A DNA stretch of 64,000 nt. Origin: a virus. The notes beneath the pieces were generated by a model. The model worked only from the letters and a program-made list of their open reading frames with translations, had not been told where the DNA came from and made no database searches. Made by a program: the position numbers and the translations under genes. The stretch is taken from positions 18,589 to 82,588 of the IMG/VR virus record IMGVR_UViG_3300025141_015211; one strand, given 5' to 3'. Shown here one piece after another: positions 59,840 to 64,000 of the stretch (position 1 is the first letter of the stretch; each line of letters begins with the position of its first letter).

Positions 59840-60086
59840 TTTCTTGTAATTCGTAGTGCTCTTTTACAACATCATGCAAATCTTTTGCTAACTTAATAGG
59901 CCACACAGGTGTAAACTTGAGGCAAGAAATATGATACTTTCGACACTTAGTCATTGCAAGCTTAACATCTCGAGACCTTGAAGACAAATTAATAACTTGA
60001 GTTCTTTTCAAACAAAGAACATGATAGCCAAAGTATAAAAGCAGAAGGAGTATGTACAGTGCTGTAGCTAAATTAATAAACGCCAT
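59817..60086 (-). CDS. Small membrane-anchored protein (89 aa)
   Basis: An N-terminal membrane span (LATALYILLLLLYFGYHVLCL) precedes a basic stretch (SSRSRDVKLAMTKCRKYH) with Cys and a helical acidic end. Its end overlaps the start of the J-domain gene by 23 bases. No family is recognised. Confidence 0.55.
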   Translation of the reverse strand: MAFINLATALYILLLLLYFGYHVLCLKRTQVINLSSRSRDVKLAMTKCRKYHISCLKFTPVWPIKLAKDLHDVVKEHYELQENEPKDRF

Positions 60087-60667
60087 TATTGTTTCCTCTT
60101 AGATATAAGTAGTGTTCTAATTTTATCTCGCAAATCATCTTCTGTTAAGTTTGATAGCTTAGACTCAATTATTTTTTGTGTTCTACTTGATAACTCACTT
60201 TCGATCTCAACAGGCCAGTCGGGCTTCATGTTCTTTAGAATCTCATCTATAGTTTGTGCCTTAGGTATATTTGTCGGGTTTTCAACAATACTTTCTTTGG
60301 GTTGTGATCTTGTAACAAGCACAGCTGACGCGCTTGGTTTCTGGAAACTTTCGTCTCTTGTCACAGTTTCAGCAAACACCTTGATAGACTTCTTAAAATT
60401 TACAGACAGTTCAAGGGGTTTAAAAATTCTATCATCTACTATCATTTCTAATATAGCTTTTTTAACCCCCTCTTCAATGATATGCTCAAGCGGAGGTACG
60501 CTCACAATTGCACGATCACTACCTTGTATCTTACCTGGGAAAGAAATATTAAAGTTTGAGTTTTCAAAAACGAGTCTACATGAAGCTTGTGCAGGCTTTG
60601 TGCCTTCAACTGAAATTTTAAATTCAAGTTCATTATTTAAATCTAAGTCTAAATCTATCTCATTCAT
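60086..60667 (-). CDS. Putative structural or assembly protein (193 aa)
   Basis: The first half is strand-rich (LEFKISVEGTKPAQASCRLVF, FNISFPGKIQG) and the second helical and charged, with a leader-like helix at the end (LTEDDLRDKIRTLL). An acidic start (EIDLDLDLNNEL) is notable. No family is recognised. Neighbouring virion-like genes suggest a role in assembly. Confidence 0.5.
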   Translation of the reverse strand: MNEIDLDLDLNNELEFKISVEGTKPAQASCRLVFENSNFNISFPGKIQGSDRAIVSVPPLEHIIEEGVKKAILEMIVDDRIFKPLELSVNFKKSIKVFAETVTRDESFQKPSASAVLVTRSQPKESIVENPTNIPKAQTIDEILKNMKPDWPVEIESELSSRTQKIIESKLSNLTEDDLRDKIRTLLISKRKQ

Positions 60668-60668
60668 T

Positions 60669-61040
60669 TTATACCCTCTTCTTTAGTCCAGTACATTCAA
60701 TAAATATTTTATAAAACGGGTTAGAACTAGAATTTCTTACATCAATAACACGAATGTCAATATCTTCGTGATATGCAGCTTTTGTTACTTTTAGCATCTT
60801 AGTACTATTAGATACTTTTTTATTATTCACAGAAAGCAATACTGCCCCTACAGTGAAAGCGTCATACAGTGCTTTTCCGGGTTCATACCTTTTGCTTTTA
60901 TCTAAACTTTCAAAACGGCGTCGTGCTCTCGAACCACCCAGCTTTTTTCTAATAGTCGCTTCAGTAGCAGGAGCAGGGCCAAACCCTACTGCGACTAGCC
61001 TTGATGTTGGGCCTAGACCTCTTGTTAATATGGGAAGCAT
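60669..61040 (-). CDS. Hypothetical protein near structural genes (123 aa)
   Basis: Gly/Pro-rich start (LTRGLGPTSRLVAVGFGPAPAT), then a basic stretch (KKLGGSRARRRFESLDKS) and strands (IDIRVIDVRNSS, FYKIFIECTG). No family is recognised. It abuts its neighbours closely. Confidence 0.55.
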   Translation of the reverse strand: MLPILTRGLGPTSRLVAVGFGPAPATEATIRKKLGGSRARRRFESLDKSKRYEPGKALYDAFTVGAVLLSVNNKKVSNSTKMLKVTKAAYHEDIDIRVIDVRNSSSNPFYKIFIECTGLKKRV

Positions 61041-61048
61041 TTAATTAA

Positions 61049-61477
61049 CTATTTCTTTACACGGTCAAAGACCTCTTCAAAGGAAGGATCTCCTGAGCGA
61101 TCTTTCAATGAATACCTTGCTATTTCAGTCTCATTATCTTCTCTATAGAAGATCATTTCAAATAAATCTTTATCAATTTGCCAGCGGCCTGCTGTTATGT
61201 GCCTTGTAAAGTCAATGGTTTCATCAAGGCCGTTATAATCCTCAGAAGCATATGCTGGTGTAGCTTCGCCTGTGTCCCACAATATTGAGCCGCTGAAAGC
61301 CTCTGTAAGGTAAACACTGCCAGAATAAATACCAGAGCCTGCAAGTACTTCACCAACTCCTGAGGTTGTTCTTGAACCACTCAACGTGCCTACTGAATTA
61401 AGCAACCTATATCCGACTGTTGACAGGCTACCCTTACCACTTCCAAAATTAACTGTCTTTGTTAGTTTTATTGACAT
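61049..61477 (-). CDS. Beta-rich phage structural-like protein (142 aa)
   Basis: SIKLTKTVNFGSGKGSLSTVGYRLL, SGSRTTSGVGEVLAGSGIYSGSVYL, GSILWDTGEATPAYASEDYN: repeated Ser/Gly strands, then a helical end (DPSFEEVFDRVKK). I recall similar small proteins next to phage neck or tail genes, without being able to check. A coiled-coil gene upstream overlaps it by 29 bases. Confidence 0.55.
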   Translation of the reverse strand: MSIKLTKTVNFGSGKGSLSTVGYRLLNSVGTLSGSRTTSGVGEVLAGSGIYSGSVYLTEAFSGSILWDTGEATPAYASEDYNGLDETIDFTRHITAGRWQIDKDLFEMIFYREDNETEIARYSLKDRSGDPSFEEVFDRVKK

Positions 61478-61946
61478 TTAATGACGACTCGCTCTTAACA
61501 TTTCTAATATCTTTTAGCTTTTCTGGGCGCTCTCCAAGTGTGCGCTTTTTAAAGTCTACACCGTCATTTACTTTTTTTAAAATTCTCTCTTTTCTTTTTT
61601 TCTCTTCTGTCGCTTGCTGCTTATAAGTTTCAACTTTTTCAATATTGTTATTTAATGTATCAAGTTGACCTTTTTTAAAATTTATCATATTTGCCCTCTT
61701 CATTGTTTCTGTCTGCACATACTGTTGAACTTGTGTCAATCCTTTTATAGCATTGCTAATCTTATTTTCTACTACAGGTTCTCTCTTTATTTCAAACACA
61801 ACAGAAGATACATGTGCTTGAAGATTTGTGCTGATTTCATCTACACATCTAAACTGTTCTGTAATACTTTCAATTTCTTTTACAAGCGTACTACAATCTT
61901 TTTGCCAATCTTCTTGTAGTTTCTCTAACAAATCTTTTTTTGACAT
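61449..61946 (-). CDS. Coiled-coil protein (165 aa)
   Basis: Long helical segments (TQVQQYVQTETMKRANMINF, QLDTLNNNIEKVETYKQQ) with basic C-terminal part (EEKKRKERILKKVND). It may bridge structural components. TATAAT on the minus strand (61982-61977) lies upstream but has no GTGTAA, so it may be served by a different promoter class. GGAGGG precedes its ATG. Confidence 0.55.
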   Translation of the reverse strand: MSKKDLLEKLQEDWQKDCSTLVKEIESITEQFRCVDEISTNLQAHVSSVVFEIKREPVVENKISNAIKGLTQVQQYVQTETMKRANMINFKKGQLDTLNNNIEKVETYKQQATEEKKRKERILKKVNDGVDFKKRTLGERPEKLKDIRNVKSESSLNVNKTNKDS

Positions 61947-61984
61947 CTTAAATGTCCCTCCGTTACATTGAATAAATTATAATT

Positions 61985-62028
61985 TAAAAAACAAAAATGA
62001 AAAGGCCTGGGCGATAAAATCGCCCAGG
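61985..62028 (-). terminator. Intrinsic terminator after the fibre-like gene
   Basis: On the minus strand CCTGGGCGA and TCGCCCAGG form a perfect 9-base-pair stem (62028-62006) around five bases, followed by CCTTTTCATTTTTGTTTTTT. It is strong and separates the fibre-like gene from those downstream. Confidence 0.9.
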
Positions 62029-62050
62029 ACCAAAAAGTAAGATAAGATTA

Positions 62051-64000
62051 TTACCTTGAATCCTCAATCATTGTAACAACATCGTCTACTTCAAGGGCGA
62101 AGAAGAACTGAAGTGCGTTAGTAGCTGTACCAACAACTTTGAAGTCGCCGCTTGCAGCAGCTGAACCAGAAGTCATCAATTGACCATTAACATAAACATC
62201 CAAGATAGCATCATTATTAGCTGCTGTTGAAGTGTTCAAATCACCTGCAATGTAAACTGCGTTAGCAGAAATACTAGATGTAACAGACTGGACAGTTTTG
62301 ACACGTGTGTTTTCTCCTGCCAGGTATGACACTAAGTCAGATGCTGGAATCTTCTTGGTTGTACCAGCGTCGTCGATGATAAACCCGTCAGTATCAGCAA
62401 TTGTAATGCTAGATCCAACAGCCACACCACCATCGAGCAAGTTAATCTCAGTTGCAGTTGAACTAATAAGAGTTCCGCCGTAAGAGAGTTTATCAGCAGT
62501 GAAGTCCGCTACGTGACTAGAGTCAATGGTAAAACATGTGGTTGAACCATGAGAAGCACCAAGACCAAACTCTAGCTTGTCAGTACCATCATCGAGACCA
62601 ATACGATAATCTTGAGCGTTTCCGTCAAAGATAAGTAATGTGTCTTCAGCGCCGGCATCACCAATTGTTAATGTTGGTGTTGTACCGCCAAGGGTCATGC
62701 CTGCAGCAGGAAGCTCAAATCTAAGCACATCTGTTCCGTTCTCATCATACTCAATTGAAGCATCACCGGCAGCACCAAATTCAAGCTTGGTATCATCAGC
62801 GAATCTCATACTAGCACCAGAGTAGTTAAGAACATCGTTGCCATCTTCATCATACTCGAACTGTGCATCATCATTAAGACCAAATGCCAAGGCCTTGTCG
62901 TCAGAAATCTGAAGACCGGCTGCTGCCAATGACATAATGTCTACACCACCACATTCGAAGTTAATTACATCATCGACCGCAGAACGGATTGATGTATCAG
63001 CATCTTCATCTAAGTCGATACGACCTTGACCGTTAAGATCAATGTCATCAACGTAGAGTTTAGCCCAAGCTGTACCATCTGCACCAAGCGCATCAGTTGA
63101 ATCAGCAGCTGAGACGAGGTTACCGTCAAGCACTAATTCGCCTCCGCCCGGGTCAACAATAACATCAGCAGCAGAGATGATTCTAACATCTGTACCGTCA
63201 AACTCTACATAGTCAGTAGAGCCAGAAAGCTCAAACTTAGCAGCACGAATTGACATTTCTGGGTTCATCGATGTTGCATCAGTAAGTGTACCACTAGTAC
63301 CAGCAACTGTACCTAATGCCCATGTGTTATTGGCAATACGACCAAAGACAACATCCGGACGGTCAGCGTTATTTGAACCTGATGCGAAAACAACACCTGA
63401 ATTAGAGTTGAGAGCGTTTGCTCCGTCACCCATAAAGATGAAAGGATCTTCGACATTTAAATTAGCAGTGTCAAGTGTTACTGTAGTACCGTTAACTGTA
63501 AGGTCACCTGTAACTATAGCGTTACCTGCAACAGTAAGGTTATCGGAAACTGTGGTTTCTGATGTAGAGTGACCAATTGTGACTGGAGCACCACTTACAT
63601 CACCAAGGATGACACCGTGATCTGTATCACCAGAGACTGTTACACCACCAACATCAGAAACTACATGTACAGAATCTGCACCTGTTCCCTGGTCAGAGTG
63701 AATCTTGATTGTCTCACTAGTACCGGCATTTGCTCTAATGTAGATAGAACTAGCTACATCATGTGCACTCGTCAGTAATAATTGCCCACCATTTATAGCA
63801 ACATCTTTACCAGCTGCAGCGTCAATATCAACACCGCCTGCTGTTGAAGTGATTGCAATAGCAGACTCACTAGTTCCCGCATCGTTAACAAGGGTTATTG
63901 TCTGTGAAGTTCCTGCATCTGCATGAAGCTTAATAGCGTCTGCAGCATCTTCATTGGCAGTTACAACTGCTCGACCACCTTCCATCCACAGATCTTTATC
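62051..64000 (-). CDS. Fibre- or baseplate-like structural protein, 5' end outside window
   Basis: The frame is open to the window edge, so 649 codons of the C-terminal part are seen, starting with residues DLWMEGGRAVV. It consists of short beta repeats rich in Ala, Asp, Gly and Thr (for example KLEFG-x-x-x-DA-x-x-EYDE-x-G-x-DVL, twice) and contains KLSYGGTLISSTATEINLLDG, a segment common in marine phage tail-fibre proteins. The end (VYIAGDLNTSTAANNDAILDVYVNGQLMTSG) is a compact domain. It should be on the virion surface. Codons here are richer in C and G than elsewhere. Confidence 0.85.
   Translation of the reverse strand, partial: DKDLWMEGGRAVVTANEDAADAIKLHADAGTSQTITLVNDAGTSESAIAITSTAGGVDIDAAAGKDVAINGGQLLLTSAHDVASSIYIRANAGTSETIKIHSDQGTGADSVHVVSDVGGVTVSGDTDHGVILGDVSGAPVTIGHSTSETTVSDNLTVAGNAIVTGDLTVNGTTVTLDTANLNVEDPFIFMGDGANALNSNSGVVFASGSNNADRPDVVFGRIANNTWALGTVAGTSGTLTDATSMNPEMSIRAAKFELSGSTDYVEFDGTDVRIISAADVIVDPGGGELVLDGNLVSAADSTDALGADGTAWAKLYVDDIDLNGQGRIDLDEDADTSIRSAVDDVINFECGGVDIMSLAAAGLQISDDKALAFGLNDDAQFEYDEDGNDVLNYSGASMRFADDTKLEFGAAGDASIEYDENGTDVLRFELPAAGMTLGGTTPTLTIGDAGAEDTLLIFDGNAQDYRIGLDDGTDKLEFGLGASHGSTTCFTIDSSHVADFTADKLSYGGTLISSTATEINLLDGGVAVGSSITIADTDGFIIDDAGTTKKIPASDLVSYLAGENTRVKTVQSVTSSISANAVYIAGDLNTSTAANNDAILDVYVNGQLMTSGSAAASGDFKVVGTATNALQFFFALEVDDVVTMIEDSR

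Noticed and set aside
62298-63778. Several plus-strand frames inside the fibre-like gene
   Set aside because: They mirror the repeats of the real gene on the other strand and have no initiation signals.

Overview
This window reads as a 64-kb piece of a large, AT-rich, tailed double-stranded DNA phage. It is almost gap-free, with short genes that overlap by 1 to 40 bases (often ATGA stop/start overlaps). It carries four CCA-encoding tRNA genes, its own sigma factor, a DnaE-type replicase, a thymidylate-centred nucleotide pathway, GroEL/DnaK/DnaJ, a fibre-like protein running off the right edge, and many small unknown proteins of the kind seen in marine myoviruses. The host is not identified. 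The exported proteins (two von Willebrand factor A lipoproteins, one with ASH-like repeats, plus zinc and serine proteases) look like surface proteins of Bdellovibrionota or Myxococcota-type bacteria, which is an inference only.

Layout. Bases 1-9542 are on the plus strand: small proteins, two leader-bearing large proteins (a 980-residue metallopeptidase/kinase fusion and a 299-residue membrane protein), tRNA-Arg, a GapR-like protein, a deaminase, a GIY-YIG protein and a secreted metzincin-like protease. From 9505 to 54549 everything is on the minus strand. In decreasing coordinate the main blocks are: nucleotide metabolism (dUTPases, ThyX, deoxyribosyltransferase); DnaJ-DnaK ending at a clear terminator; glycan genes; DnaE; a kinase/ThyA-like fusion, thymidine kinase, DHH phosphoesterase and dCMP deaminase; superoxide dismutase; virion-like acidic proteins with a candidate lysis group; a ligase/nucleotidyltransferase/nuclease polyprotein; GroEL; sigma factor; tRNA-Thr/Gly/Asn; exported proteins. 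One plus-strand gene (metallophosphoesterase, 54717-55379) interrupts the minus block, which then resumes to the end with an MBD4-like glycosylase, a J-domain protein and putative structural proteins.

Two signals tie the window together. First, at least six proteins start with the same leader (MKIT-like, then L-[RK]-x-x-[IV], ending in L-x-E or I-x-E near residue 18-23). A compact 11-residue version also occurs in others, and twice inside the 1146-residue protein exactly between its enzymatic modules. It resembles in logic the T4 capsid-targeting sequence, which is cut by the head protease after [LI]-x-E. I infer a set of enzymes packaged in the capsid and cleaved there. Second, five genes (tRNA-Arg, sigma, dnaE and two exported-protein genes) share the promoter CGTGTA[AT], 17 bases, TATAAT. 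Its -35 element is not the sigma-70 TTGACA. The phage sigma factor lacks the second half of its region 4 helix-turn-helix, and the next gene supplies a separate helix-turn-helix.

All family names were assigned by reading motifs; no database search was run.
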